From Deinococcus arboris (GTDB taxonomy: Bacteria; Deinococcota; Deinococci; Deinococcales; Deinococcaceae), in contig NZ_WQLB01000030.1 in assembly GCF_009755355.1 (NCBI RefSeq), forward strand, positions 1 to 58,312: a stretch of 58,312 nucleotides of DNA, given 5' to 3'. The translations under genes were made by a program, and so were the position numbers. A model generated the notes under the pieces. The model saw only the letters and a list, made by a program, of their open reading frames with translations. It searched no databases and was not told where the DNA came from. Below are positions 50,424 to 58,312 of the stretch, piece after piece; within the stretch, counting starts at the first letter, position 1; the number at the start of each line of letters is the position of its first letter.

Positions 50424-50620
50424 GCTGGGGGCTAGGTCTAGCGCAAAAAGAGAGAAAAGCTAGCCGTCAAGCCCCTTTTGGATGAGACTGGAGGCGGAGC
50501 GGTCTGGCTTCGGATGAGGAAAGGCGGCTCGGCCTGCCGCTGGAACGGCCTTTTTGGCTGTCTGAACGCATGAGACCGTGCCGGGAGTTCTCACTGCGGC
50601 GCCGTAGAGTATGGAGCACC

Positions 50621-52333
50621 ATGAATCGTGCTGCCATCCTGCTCTCATCTAGCCTGCTGTCTGCGCTGATGGGCAGCGCGCTGGCCCAGACGCCCCTGCC
50701 CAGTGCCCCCGCTCCTCTGACGCTCACAGGGATACAGGACCTGACGTTTGGCCCACCACGGCTCAGTGTGCAGGGCAGCACGACCCGTGTGGTCTTTGAT
50801 CTGCCGCAGGGAGTGGACTACACCCTAGCCCCCACCTTCACCGGACTGCGTCTGGATGTGCAGGGGGCGCGGGTGCAGCCTGGGGTGACCGCCGGCCTGG
50901 GCGCCAGTGTCACCGAGATACGGGCAGGGGCCGGCCAGATCACCCTGTTCACGCCGTTTCCATTGTCGCTCAGTGCCGGCTGGCAGGCTTCCGAGGCCAC
51001 CCTGGCCACCGGAGCCAGGGTCCTGATTCTGGAACTGGGCGCTACGGTCAGCGGCGGCGCGGCGCCGCGCCTGCAGGGGCGTGTCCTGACCACTGCGCCC
51101 GTGACGCCGGGCGCCCAGGCCGTTCTGAATTCGCCGTCGGCCCCGTCAGCCGTCAGTGCCCCAGTCACCGACGCAGTGCCGCCGGGCGACACCATCCCCT
51201 CTGCCAAGGTGCTGCCGCCCGCGCCGGCCCTGCCCAGTCCGGCCGCCAGTCTGCCCACCCCGCTGCAAGGTCGGGTGCCGGGTACAGCCCTGCCGTCGGC
51301 CCTGAGCACGCCGCGCATTGGCAAGAATCCGGGGCAGACGCGCGTGGTGCTGGACCTGCCCCCCGGCACCACCTACCGTCTGCTGCCAGGCGGCACTGGC
51401 CTGACCATCGAATTGGGCGGCGTGACGCTGGGAGCCCGCAGCGCGCGCAGCGTCAGCCCCGAGGTCCGCGAGTGGCGCTTTGCCCCGGCCAGCGGCGGCG
51501 GCACGGTCACGCTGCTGACCCCCACACCGCTGGGGGTGCGCAGCGGCTGGCGGGCCCAACTGTTGCCGCCCGCCAGCGGCAGCGCGGCCTACCGTTTGGT
51601 GATTGACCTTTCGCCCGCTCTGGCCGACCTCACCCCGCTGCCCGCCACCGAGCGGGTGGTGGCGTCGGTGCCGCCGGTGCTGGCCACACGCGGAACGGCC
51701 ATCCTGGCCCTTAGCGCCAGTTATGTGCGCCCGCGCGTCGTGATTGACGCCGGGCACGGTGGGCGCGACCCCGGCGCCGTGGGCACCATCGTGGAAAAGG
51801 AGGTAACCCTGGCGGTCGCCCTGCGCGTGCGCGACCTCCTCAGCGCCGCTGGCGTGGAAGTCGTCCTGACCCGCGACAGTGACCGCGAACTGCACCCCGT
51901 CAAAAGCACCGACCTGCAACTGCGCGCCGCCCAGGGCACGCCCGGCACCCAGCTCTTCGTCTCAATTCATGTCAATGCCATGGACGCCAGCACCGCCCTG
52001 CGCGGCTACGGCATCGAAACGTGGTGGAACCCCAACCATCCCCAGAGCAGCGCCCTGGCTGGGCTGTTGCAGCGGCAGATGGTGGCGGTGACAGGGGCAT
52101 TTAGCCGGGGCCTGAAAAACAGTCAGTCGCTGTCGGTGCTGCGCAACAGCCGCGTGCCGGCGGCCCTGGTGGAAATCGGCTACACCAGTCATCCGGTGGA
52201 CGGCCTGAACCTGCGCGACGCCAATTACCTGGACCGGGTGGCGCTGGGGCTCGCGCTGGGCATCCGCGAGGCGCTGGTCAGCGGTGTGACGGCGGGCGGT
52301 CCAGCGGTGGCTCCTGTGGCGAAACAGCCCTGA
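50621..52333 (+). CDS. N-acetylmuramoyl-L-alanine amidase with AMIN-like domains
   Basis: 570 aa. Signal peptide ILLSSSLLSALMGSALAQ. Two similar AMIN-like beta domains (about 40-145 and 240-360; compare TRVVFDLPQGVDYTLAPTFTGLRLDVQG with TRVVLDLPPGTTYRLLPGGTGLTIELGG) are separated by a Pro/Ala linker. The C-terminal amidase_3 domain has RVVIDAGHGGRDPGAVG (zinc His), VEKEVTLAVALRVRDLL (zinc Glu), LFVSIHVNA (zinc His) and AALVEIGYTSHP (catalytic Glu). Start ATG 50621 gives a clean signal peptide and has GGAG close upstream. Cleaves peptidoglycan stem peptides during cell separation or wall turnover. Confidence 0.92.
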   Translation: MNRAAILLSSSLLSALMGSALAQTPLPSAPAPLTLTGIQDLTFGPPRLSVQGSTTRVVFDLPQGVDYTLAPTFTGLRLDVQGARVQPGVTAGLGASVTEIRAGAGQITLFTPFPLSLSAGWQASEATLATGARVLILELGATVSGGAAPRLQGRVLTTAPVTPGAQAVLNSPSAPSAVSAPVTDAVPPGDTIPSAKVLPPAPALPSPAASLPTPLQGRVPGTALPSALSTPRIGKNPGQTRVVLDLPPGTTYRLLPGGTGLTIELGGVTLGARSARSVSPEVREWRFAPASGGGTVTLLTPTPLGVRSGWRAQLLPPASGSAAYRLVIDLSPALADLTPLPATERVVASVPPVLATRGTAILALSASYVRPRVVIDAGHGGRDPGAVGTIVEKEVTLAVALRVRDLLSAAGVEVVLTRDSDRELHPVKSTDLQLRAAQGTPGTQLFVSIHVNAMDASTALRGYGIETWWNPNHPQSSALAGLLQRQMVAVTGAFSRGLKNSQSLSVLRNSRVPAALVEIGYTSHPVDGLNLRDANYLDRVALGLALGIREALVSGVTAGGPAVAPVAKQP

Positions 52334-52417
52334 GCACAGCACTCCGCTGGCGTGAGGCTCTGCTCTCGTCCCTGCCGCCTCTGAGACCTGTGACGACTCT
52401 GCGCCATAGTGGAAGGC

Positions 52418-52780
52418 ATGACCGATCCCGAACCCGCTTTTCGTGACCGCGTGCTGGCTCTGGTGGCCCGCATCCCAGCAGGCCGGGTTGTGACCTACGG
52501 GCAGCTGGCCACGCTGGCTGGTCAGCCCGGAGCGGCGCGGCAGGCCGGTTTCGTGTTGAACAGCCTGGTGGGCGGCTCTGAACTGCCCTGGCAGCGCGTC
52601 ATCAACGCCCAGGGCCGGGTCAGCACGCACAAGCTGGGCTTTGGCGACCTGCAAGAAGGGCTGCTGCGCACTGAAGGCATTGAGTTTGATGCCTCTGGCC
52701 GCTGCGACCTGGCCCGCTGGCAGTGGTGGCCAGAGGACAGCGCGCAGGGTCAGGCTGCCCCACCCACGCCATTGTTGTAA
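52418..52780 (+). CDS. Alkyltransferase-like protein (Atl, MGMT DNA-binding domain)
   Basis: 120 aa, related to the C-terminal domain of O6-methylguanine-DNA methyltransferase: RVLALVARIPAGRVVTYGQLATLAG, ARQAGFVLNSLVGG, then LPWQRVINAQGRVS. Where active methyltransferases have PCHRV, this protein has PWQRV: the acceptor Cys is replaced by Trp, the mark of Atl proteins, which bind O6-alkylguanine and hand it to nucleotide excision repair. ATG 52418 is chosen over the GTG at 52409 because CATAGT (52405-52410) lies 7 nt upstream. Monocistronic. Confidence 0.9.
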   Translation: MTDPEPAFRDRVLALVARIPAGRVVTYGQLATLAGQPGAARQAGFVLNSLVGGSELPWQRVINAQGRVSTHKLGFGDLQEGLLRTEGIEFDASGRCDLARWQWWPEDSAQGQAAPPTPLL

Positions 52781-53060
52781 GGTCTGAGGCTGACCTCAGC
52801 GGTTAAGGTCTGCCTCACTCGACTTAGACAGCGGAATGGCACAACAGGAGAACAACGGTCGCGGTGTGCGCGGGCAGACGACCCTCCTGGCAGGCTCAGA
52901 ACAGCCGCCTTTCAAAGAGGTCAGTCGCTCCTCCTTTTCAAAAGGCTTCTGGTGAGGCTGGCAAGAGGTCAGTCAGGCCAGCAGCCACCCGCCGGACGCA
53001 TGAAGAAAAGCCCACCCAGACCCCGGTGATGCGTCTGGGCGCGCGGCGTATGCTCGCCGC
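52781..53060. other. 280-bp intergenic region
   Basis: No coding region seen. Contains a perfect hairpin CTGAGG-CTGA-CCTCAG at 52785-52800 without T run, and a direct repeat AAGAGGTCAGTC (about 52914 and 52965). The right end carries the -10 box TATGCT (53049-53054) of the cytochrome gene. Confidence 0.5.
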
Positions 53061-53744
53061 ATGAACGAAGCGCGCAACCGAATCGCCGGCAGTGTCCTGT
53101 CCTGGGCGCTGGGCGTCACGCTGGGGGTCATCCTGGGGGTGGCCCTGCTGATTCTCACGCCCCGCACCATGGGTAAGCCGGCCGAGGTCATGCCGGGGTC
53201 AACCTTGCCCGCCAGCGAAAGCGCTCAGGTGGGGCAGGGCGCCGAAGACACACAGGGCGAAGGCGAAGCGGCCAGTAGCGATGAGGCCGGTGCCGAAAAT
53301 ACCAGCGGAGACACCCAGGAAGAGGGCACCGGCAGTGAGGAGACCGGAGGCGAGGCCACAGAGGAAGGCGCCGAGGGGGCCGCCACTGAGGAGAACCGCG
53401 CCGAGGAAACCAACACCGTCAACGAAACCTCGGCCCAGGAACCGACCGACGAGGAAGTGGCGGCGGTGGGCGCCGAGAGTGAGGGCAACATCGAAGCTGG
53501 TCAGACCATCTATGTCAGTAATTGCTCCGGCTGCCACGCCCCCAACGGGACCGGTGCGGTTGGTCCCTCGCTGCTCAGTGACAAGGGGGTCAAGAGCTGG
53601 AGTGTGGCGCAGCTGGTCACTGTGCTGCGCGAGGGCCGCACCCCCACCCGTCAGCTGAGCAACGTGATGCCCCGCTTCAGTGAGGCGCAGATTAGCGACG
53701 AGCAGGTGGCTGACCTGCACGCCTACATCAAAACCCTGAACTGA
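53061..53744 (+). CDS. Membrane-anchored c-type cytochrome
   Basis: 227 aa. The N-terminal membrane helix (SVLSWALGVTLGVILGVALLILT) anchors the protein. Residues about 50-140 are an extended Glu/Thr/Gly-rich acidic linker. The C-terminal mono-heme domain has GQTIYVSNCSGCHAPNGTGAVGPSLL (CSGCH heme site) and the axial Met in SNVMPRFSEAQISDEQVADLHAYIKTL. ATG 53061 is preceded 6 nt upstream by TATGCT. Acts in periplasmic electron transfer; the partner is unknown. Confidence 0.9.
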   Translation: MNEARNRIAGSVLSWALGVTLGVILGVALLILTPRTMGKPAEVMPGSTLPASESAQVGQGAEDTQGEGEAASSDEAGAENTSGDTQEEGTGSEETGGEATEEGAEGAATEENRAEETNTVNETSAQEPTDEEVAAVGAESEGNIEAGQTIYVSNCSGCHAPNGTGAVGPSLLSDKGVKSWSVAQLVTVLREGRTPTRQLSNVMPRFSEAQISDEQVADLHAYIKTLN

Positions 53745-53757
53745 TCGCGTCAGTGAA

Positions 53758-53788
53758 CAGGCCCGCAGCCAAATGTGCGGGCCTGTTT
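53758..53788 (+). terminator. Intrinsic terminator of the cytochrome gene
   Basis: CAGGCCCGC/GCGGGCCTG stem (53758-53766/53777-53785, 10-nt loop) with TTTG after it, 13 nt past the stop codon. The remaining bases up to 53958 contain a 73-codon open frame with no family resemblance and no ribosome site; nothing else is seen. Confidence 0.8.
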
Positions 53789-53958
53789 GCGGTTCGCTGG
53801 GCTGGCCGACGGCGGCATCTCGTCGCATTTGTTCTCATAGCAAAGACTCGGTCTGCTCGTCTGGGGTTATTGCGGGGTCAAGAACTCAATGCGTCTAGCT
53901 TTGACTATGAGGCCACAGGTAGGCAGTCGCCCTGGTTTCCCGACCTGGCGCCGCCTGC

Positions 53959-54879
53959 TCAGGAACAGGTGTGAGCGCCGCGCTCGACGACAGTGCCGGC
54001 CTCGTCAATCGGAAAGTCCATCACCCGGCCTGTCAGGCCGTTTTTGGTCATGACGCTGTGAAGGTAGGTGTGTAACCCAGCGGTCGGCTCCCGCGTGTCG
54101 TGAAAACACAGGACGGTGGGGCCAGCGCCACTGAGGGCCGCGCCCAGCGCGCCGTGCCGCCACGCTCCTTCCAGAATGTCGCTCAGACCCGGCACGAGTG
54201 GCGCGCGCCAAGTCTGGTGAATGTAGTCCTGCATGGCGTGGCGCAGCAGGTCCAGCCGGCCCTGCGCTAGGGCCGCTGCCAGCAGCGCCGCGTGTGACAG
54301 TGCGTGAACGGCGTCGGCGCGGCTGTACTCTTTGGGCAGTACGGCGCGGGCTTTACTGGTGCTCAGCTCAAAGTCGGGGACCAGCACTGTGACGCCCAGG
54401 TGGGCCGGTGGCGCCAGGCGCACATAGTGGGTGCCCAGCTTGTCCAGAGTGGCCACCACGATGCCGCCGAACAGCGCCGGGGCCACGTTGTCCGGGTGCC
54501 CTTCCTCGCGCGCCGCCACGTCCAGCACCGTTTCGTCGTTCAGGGGCCGGCCCAGCAGTTCATTGCCCGCCACGATGCCCGCCACCAGGGCGGCGGCGCT
54601 GCTGCCCAGGCCACGCGCGAGCGGCACCTCAGTTTCAATCTCGATGCGGGCGGGGGGCAGGGGGCGCCCCACCCGCCGGGCGGCCAGCAGCATGGCCTGA
54701 TAGACGTAATTGCTTTCGTCTGCGGGCGTGCCGTCCAGATCTGGCCCCAGCGGCACCACCTCGGTCGTCGCCTGTGGGGTCACGCGCAGGGTCGTGAACA
54801 GCGGCACGCTCAGGCCCAGGCTGTCAAAACCTGGTCCCAGATTGGCGCTGCTGGCCGGCGCTCTCACTGTAAAAGTCAT
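53959..54879 (-). CDS. thrB: Homoserine kinase
   Basis: 306-aa GHMP-family kinase phosphorylating L-homoserine. N-terminal [26 protein letters not shown]-binding loop [41 protein letters not shown] and the C-terminal [14 protein letters not shown] are all present. It lies 94 nt downstream of thrC on the same strand, the final two steps of threonine synthesis. CGGAG precedes the ATG. Confidence 0.95.
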   Translation of the reverse strand: MTFTVRAPASSANLGPGFDSLGLSVPLFTTLRVTPQATTEVVPLGPDLDGTPADESNYVYQAMLLAARRVGRPLPPARIEIETEVPLARGLGSSAAALVAGIVAGNELLGRPLNDETVLDVAAREEGHPDNVAPALFGGIVVATLDKLGTHYVRLAPPAHLGVTVLVPDFELSTSKARAVLPKEYSRADAVHALSHAALLAAALAQGRLDLLRHAMQDYIHQTWRAPLVPGLSDILEGAWRHGALGAALSGAGPTVLCFHDTREPTAGLHTYLHSVMTKNGLTGRVMDFPIDEAGTVVERGAHTCS

Positions 54880-54973
54880 GGGGTGCTCCGGCCACGGGGC
54901 GGCCAGGCGAAAAGGGGCGACCAGGCAAGGAGGGCTCTTGGCTTTACGCTGCTGAGGCCCCCCCCTGACTGCC

Positions 54974-56014
54974 TCACGACAGGCTCGCCAGCACCGCGTC
55001 CATGCTGGCGTCTACGGCGAGCGGCGCCTGCACGGCGCGCATGGCGCTGCTCGGGTCTTTCAGGCCATTGCCGGTCAGCACCGCCACCACGCGCTGGCCG
55101 GGCGAGAGTTTGCCCTGGGCGTGGAGTTTCAGCAGGCCCGCCACGGGCGCGGCGCTGGCAGGCTCGCAAAACACACCTTCACGCGCAATCAGGTGGTAGG
55201 CCGCCATGATGTCATCATCGCTTACGTGGTCAAACAGGCCGCCTGATTCCTGCACCGCCGCCCTGGCTAGGTGGGCGCTGGCCGGCGCGCCGATGCGAAT
55301 GGCTGTGGCCAATGTTTCGGGGTTCTCAACCCGGTCCACGCCGCGGGCCAGAGGTGCCGCCCCGCTGGCCTGAAAGCCCCACATGCGCGGCAGCCCGTCC
55401 ATCTTGCCGGCGCTGCGGTATTCCCGGAACCCCATCCAGTAGGCACTGATGTTGCCCGCGTTGCCCACCGGCAGCGCCAGGATGTCGGGAGCAGCCCCCA
55501 ACTCGTCAACCACTTCAAAAGCCGCTGTTTTCTGGCCTTGCAGGCGGTGTGGGTTCACTGAGTTCACCAGCGCAATCGGGCGCGACTCGCTGATCTCGCG
55601 CACAAGTTGCAGCGCCACGTCAAAGTTGCCACGCACCGCCACAATGCGCGCGCCGTAGGCCACCGCCTGGGCCAGCTTGCCCAGCGCAATGTTCCCGTCG
55701 GGAATCAGGACGATGCACTGGAGGCCCGCGCGGCTGGCGTAGGCGGCGGCGGCGGCGCTGGTGTTGCCGGTGCTGGCGCAAATCACGGTGTCGGCGCCGG
55801 CCTCAGCCGCCTTGGCCACAGCCACGACCATGCCCCGGTCTTTAAAACTGCCGGTGGGATTCAGGCCCTCGTATTTCAGATAGAGGTCAACGCCCAGGTA
55901 GCGGCTCAAGGCCGGCGCAGAAATTAGAGGTGTGGCGCCCTCACTCAGGCTCAGCAGGGGCGTCTGGTCCGTCACAGGCAGGTAGGAGCGGTAGCGTTCA
56001 AGTAGTCCAGGCAT
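54974..56014 (-). CDS. thrC: Threonine synthase
   Basis: 346-aa PLP enzyme converting O-phosphohomoserine to threonine. PLP lysine in [17 protein letters not shown], cofactor-binding [37 protein letters not shown] and the C-terminal [13 protein letters not shown] match the short bacterial form. A likely -10 box TAGCAT lies at 56065-56060 and GGACGGAGG precedes the start. First gene of thrC-thrB. Confidence 0.95.
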   Translation of the reverse strand: MPGLLERYRSYLPVTDQTPLLSLSEGATPLISAPALSRYLGVDLYLKYEGLNPTGSFKDRGMVVAVAKAAEAGADTVICASTGNTSAAAAAYASRAGLQCIVLIPDGNIALGKLAQAVAYGARIVAVRGNFDVALQLVREISESRPIALVNSVNPHRLQGQKTAAFEVVDELGAAPDILALPVGNAGNISAYWMGFREYRSAGKMDGLPRMWGFQASGAAPLARGVDRVENPETLATAIRIGAPASAHLARAAVQESGGLFDHVSDDDIMAAYHLIAREGVFCEPASAAPVAGLLKLHAQGKLSPGQRVVAVLTGNGLKDPSSAMRAVQAPLAVDASMDAVLASLS

Positions 56015-56344
56015 AGGGGTAGGGCCTCCGTCCCGCGCGGGGCGCGGTGTGCTGGGGCCATGCTAGCGACCTAGGCCTATGCCCATCGCCGCCGGAGTAA
56101 GACAAATGCCGCCGCACGTCCGGCCTGGACCTTTGTCTTCGCGTCAGATATGAGCGTTTTCCGGGGTGCCCACGTCCTCGCTCCTTAAGTCAACTTGGGG
56201 GGACATCCATCCCGCCTTCAACCCCTCTTGAGAAAGTACGAGTCTGCACAATTAGGGTTTTTGACGAGCCGCATGCTGCTTTCACAACGAACAGCTCGTT
56301 GATTTCAATTCAAGCAATAAACCAAGACAACGGAGGTCAAACAC
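56015..56344. other. 330-bp divergent intergenic region
   Basis: The left part is the thrC leader, with GC-rich palindrome CCGCGCGGGGCGCGG and a TAGCAT -10 box on the minus strand (56065-56060). The right part (from about 56150) is AT-richer and must hold the promoter of the GlsB-like gene; TTGACG near 56259 is a possible -35 but no good -10 partner is seen. No RNA gene is recognised. Confidence 0.5.
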
Positions 56345-56614
56345 ATGAGTTGGATTGTTACGATTTTGGTAGGCGCGCTCTGCGGTTGGTTGGCCAGCAT
56401 CATCATGAAGACGAATGCCCAGCAGGGTGCGATTGCCAACATCTTGATTGGTATCGTGGGCAGCCTGCTCGCCCAGGCCGTCTTCGGCAACTGGCTCAAC
56501 ATCGGCGGCGCTGATTACGCCGGTAACGGCTTCTCCTTCTGGAGCATCGTCTGGGGCGTGGTGGGCAGCGTCGTGCTAATTGCTCTGCTCAAGGCTCTGC
56601 GAATCTTGCGTTAA
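56345..56614 (+). CDS. GlsB/YeaQ/YmgE family stress membrane protein
   Basis: 89 aa with three membrane helices: [37 protein letters not shown] and [21 protein letters not shown]. The glycine spacing ([17 protein letters not shown]) is the transglycosylase-associated family pattern; members are induced by acid, osmotic or general stress, but the mechanism is unclear. CGGAGGT precedes the ATG. Confidence 0.9.
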   Translation: MSWIVTILVGALCGWLASIIMKTNAQQGAIANILIGIVGSLLAQAVFGNWLNIGGADYAGNGFSFWSIVWGVVGSVVLIALLKALRILR

Positions 56615-56631
56615 CCTGCTTTTCCCCCTGC

Positions 56632-56661
56632 TGGACGGTGCCACGTGCGCCGTCCATTTTT
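56632..56661 (+). terminator. Intrinsic terminator of the GlsB-like gene
   Basis: GGACGG/CCGTCC stem with an 11-nt loop (56633-56638/56650-56655) followed by ATTTTTT. Confidence 0.9.
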
Positions 56662-56684
56662 TGTGGCCTGCTGTGACCTGCCTT

Positions 56685-56713
56685 TTGCGTCTGTGTTCTC
56701 AGTGTGCTACAGT
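56685..56713 (+). promoter_or_regulatory. Promoter of rpmB
   Basis: TTGCGT (56685-56690), 17-nt spacer, TACAGT (56708-56713). This gives a leader of about 95 nt with GAAGGAGAG before the rpmB ATG. Confidence 0.55.
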
Positions 56714-56814
56714 CGGACGGCTTGTCTGATTCAGGTCGGCGTGGCGCGGTTTCCAGAATGGAAGGCGCCCCTGATCCGCAAAGGAATCAATCAGACTGAA
56801 GAAGGAGAGTCATC

Positions 56815-57030
56815 ATGGCGAAAGTGTGCGAAGTGTGCGGGAAGGGGCCGATTGTGGTGAACTCGGTTGTCCGCCGTGGTAAGGCCCGCGCGAAGGGCGG
56901 CGTCGGCCGTAAGGTTACTGGCATCACCAAACGAGTGCAGAAGCCCAACCTTCAGCCTCTGACGGTGACCCGCAGCGGTGTGAGCCTCCGCCTGCGCGTG
57001 TGCAGCAAGTGCCGCAAGGCTGTGGCCTAA
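56815..57030 (+). CDS. rpmB: 50S ribosomal protein L28
   Basis: 71 aa. [48 protein letters not shown] and the C-terminal [13 protein letters not shown]. It keeps a CxxC...CxxC zinc-type pair, as in many non-zinc-regulated L28 forms. Strong ribosome site AAGGAGAG. Monocistronic, with a terminator behind. Confidence 0.97.
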   Translation: MAKVCEVCGKGPIVVNSVVRRGKARAKGGVGRKVTGITKRVQKPNLQPLTVTRSGVSLRLRVCSKCRKAVA

Positions 57031-57045
57031 ATACGTTTTCTTCCC

Positions 57046-57086
57046 GTCGCGTCCTCATCCTGAATTGGGTGGGGACGCGACTTTTT
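57046..57086 (+). terminator. Intrinsic terminator of rpmB
   Basis: Outer 9-bp stem GTCGCGTCC/GGACGCGAC (57046-57054/57073-57081) followed by TTTTT. Confidence 0.93.
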
Positions 57087-57121
57087 GATATGGCTGTCAC
57101 CGCGCCTCTGGCCTGCGGCTT

Positions 57122-57649
57122 CTAGTTTGCGACCTTGGGCCGGCGCTCGTTGACCAGGCTCAGCACGATCAGGGCGATGGTGCCCAGCACAACGCAGCAG
57201 TCGGCAATGTTGAAGATGGGAAAGTGACCGGCCTTCAGCGCCTGGGTCACACTGCTCAGCAGCGGCGAATACAGCATGTCCGTCACTTTGCCCAGGCGCA
57301 GGCCGTCAATGGCATTGCCGATAGCGCCGGCGGCAATCAGGCTCAGGATGATGCTCATGGCACGCGGTTGAGGCCGCACTCCCAGGTAGACCAGCAGTCC
57401 CAGCCCCACGGCCAGACGGCCCAGCGCCAGCGGCACGGCACTGCCACTGAACAGGCTCCAGGCAGCGCCCGTGTTAAAGGTCAATTGCCATTCCAGCAGG
57501 CCGGGCAGAAAGGGAATTGGAGCTACGTCAAGCTTCAGGGTGTTCAGTGCCCAGACCTTCAGCGCCTGGTCGGCGGCGACCAGAAGCGCGGCTATCACGG
57601 TGGGCAGCCACAGGGGCGTGCGGCGGGCGCGGTTAATGAGCGTGGGCAC
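57122..57649 (-). CDS. lspA: Lipoprotein signal peptidase (signal peptidase II)
   Basis: 175 aa, four membrane helices. Catalytic Asp motifs [16 protein letters not shown] and [14 protein letters not shown] are both present; the usual DR of GNxIDR is DG here. N-terminal [11 protein letters not shown] matches the DQxxK motif. Start GTG 57649 is chosen because TATACT (57662-57657) lies 7 nt upstream, a leaderless layout; a 32-residue longer version would run into the luxS promoter. Removes signal peptides from prolipoproteins. Confidence 0.92.
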   Translation of the reverse strand: MPTLINRARRTPLWLPTVIAALLVAADQALKVWALNTLKLDVAPIPFLPGLLEWQLTFNTGAAWSLFSGSAVPLALGRLAVGLGLLVYLGVRPQPRAMSIILSLIAAGAIGNAIDGLRLGKVTDMLYSPLLSSVTQALKAGHFPIFNIADCCVVLGTIALIVLSLVNERRPKVAN

Positions 57650-57656
57650 GCCGGGC

Positions 57657-57732
57657 AGTATAGAGAGCGTCCTGCGGCTGCGGCTTCTCTGGTGGACAGG
57701 TCGCCTTGTTGCAGCAGCAGGCGGGGCACAAT
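57657..57732. promoter_or_regulatory. Divergent leaderless promoters of lspA and luxS
   Basis: TATACT on the minus strand (57662-57657) serves the lspA GTG 7 nt away; CACAAT on the plus strand (57727-57732) stands 6 nt before the luxS ATG. The two -10 boxes are 64 nt apart. Confidence 0.6.
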
Positions 57733-57738
57733 AGAGGC

Positions 57739-58206
57739 ATGGCAAACGTTGAATCCTTTGATCTTGACCACACCAAGGTCAAGGCGCCGTACGTGCGTCT
57801 GGCCGGCGTTAAGACCACGCCGCGCGGCGACTCCATCAGCAAGTACGACCTGCGGTTGCTTCAGCCCAATCAGGCAGCCATCGAGCCAGCGGCCCTGCAC
57901 ACTCTGGAACACCTGATGGCCGGCTACCTGCGTGACCACGTGAAGGACGTGGTGGACGTTTCACCTATGGGCTGCCGCACGGGCCTCTATATGGCCGTCA
58001 TTGGCGAACCTGACGAGCAGGGCGTGCTGGGTGCTTTTCAGGCGGCTCTGAAAGACACGGCCAACCATGACCGCCCTATTCCAGGCGTGAGTGAACTGGA
58101 ATGCGGCAACTACCGTGACCACGACCTGACTGCTGCCCGGCGACATGCCCGCGACGCCTTGGCCCAGGGGCTGAAAGTTCAGGAGACTATCCTCCTTCAG
58201 CGCTAA
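57739..58206 (+). CDS. luxS: S-ribosylhomocysteine lyase LuxS
   Basis: 155 aa metalloenzyme converting S-ribosylhomocysteine to homocysteine and the autoinducer-2 precursor DPD. Metal site [14 protein letters not shown] (HxxEH) plus the Cys in [14 protein letters not shown]; substrate motifs [29 protein letters not shown] and [13 protein letters not shown] 57739 is favoured by CACAAT 6 nt upstream and by the usual family length. Confidence 0.96.
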   Translation: MANVESFDLDHTKVKAPYVRLAGVKTTPRGDSISKYDLRLLQPNQAAIEPAALHTLEHLMAGYLRDHVKDVVDVSPMGCRTGLYMAVIGEPDEQGVLGAFQAALKDTANHDRPIPGVSELECGNYRDHDLTAARRHARDALAQGLKVQETILLQR

Positions 58207-58228
58207 ATAAATTTCTCTGATACCAAAT

Positions 58229-58252
58229 GGTCTCTGTAAGGAGGCCGTTTTT
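58229..58252 (+). terminator. Likely terminator of luxS
   Basis: GGTCTC-6-GAGGCC stem (one G-U pair) followed by GTTTTTA, 23 nt after the stop. The last 55 bp of the window read as an open frame but have no start codon in view. Confidence 0.65.
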
Positions 58253-58312
58253 ATTGTTCCAGAGCAGGAATTCTCGCTTGGCCAGATCATCGAAACGAAG
58301 GACCAAGTGAGA

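Noticed and set aside
53753..53974. 73-aa ORF after the cytochrome gene
   Set aside because: Starts before the cytochrome terminator hairpin, no ribosome site, no family resemblance, runs into thrB.

Overview
The window is high-GC bacterial chromosome, densely packed with short intergenic spaces and many 1-4 nt gene overlaps. It most resembles Deinococcus. The reasons are the protein families (FrnE-type DsbA protein, alkyltransferase-like protein, LuxS, YjgP/YjgQ permease pair, diderm-type secreted proteins without lipoboxes), a radiation/desiccation-response-like palindrome, and a very frequent leaderless layout in which a TANNNT or CANNNT -10 box sits 5-7 nt before the start codon. The genus is an inference; no 16S gene is present.

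Layout. 1-322: a promoter-terminator module and a 173-bp MITE-like element that abuts the stop codon of the first gene. 323-5717 (minus): a heme/siderophore iron locus in two transcription units, each headed by a matching palindromic operator. 6020-8958 (plus): a DinD-like protein and an LptF/LptG-type permease pair. 9020-14641 (minus): an RNase H-like gene, an atypical zinc-ribbon SDR, two tandem odd tRNA-like genes, and pta-ackA. 14735-19748 (minus): a three-gene cassette encoding a 1226-aa eCIS-core (DUF4157) protein and two unrecognised partners, with locally low GC. 19810-24582 (minus): a roadblock-like protein, a secreted/membrane protein, a coiled-coil protein and tsaE in one overlapping operon. 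24727-24803: tRNA-Arg(CCU). 24987-31739: a sugar-oxidation-like cluster (gluconate dehydrogenase subunit 3-like, GMC oxidoreductase, GH1, alpha/beta hydrolase), divergent from a GH1/acyl-CoA-dehydrogenase-like fusion. 31997-34304: glycosyltransferase and UDP-galactopyranose mutase. 34527-42232: SDR, CorA, CrcB, XseA, sulfurtransferase, a small secreted protein, a second MITE-like element, Der and a peroxiredoxin. 42246-52780: GGDEF-EAL protein, a secreted copper-amine-oxidase-N-like protein, FtsH, FrnE, a peptidoglycan-binding protein, an amidase and an Atl protein. 53061-58206: cytochrome c, ThrB/ThrC, GlsB-like protein, L28, LspA and LuxS.

The parts that ordinary annotation does not explain best are: (i) two copies of a TIR-bearing element with a covarying internal hairpin; (ii) two copies of a promoter fused to an intrinsic terminator about 10 nt downstream of the -10 box; (iii) two tandem tRNA-like genes, one with a UCA anticodon; (iv) the roadblock-linked operon in which two proteins share an undescribed N-terminal domain; and (v) the DUF4157 cassette. 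Everything was read by eye; no database or folding search was run.
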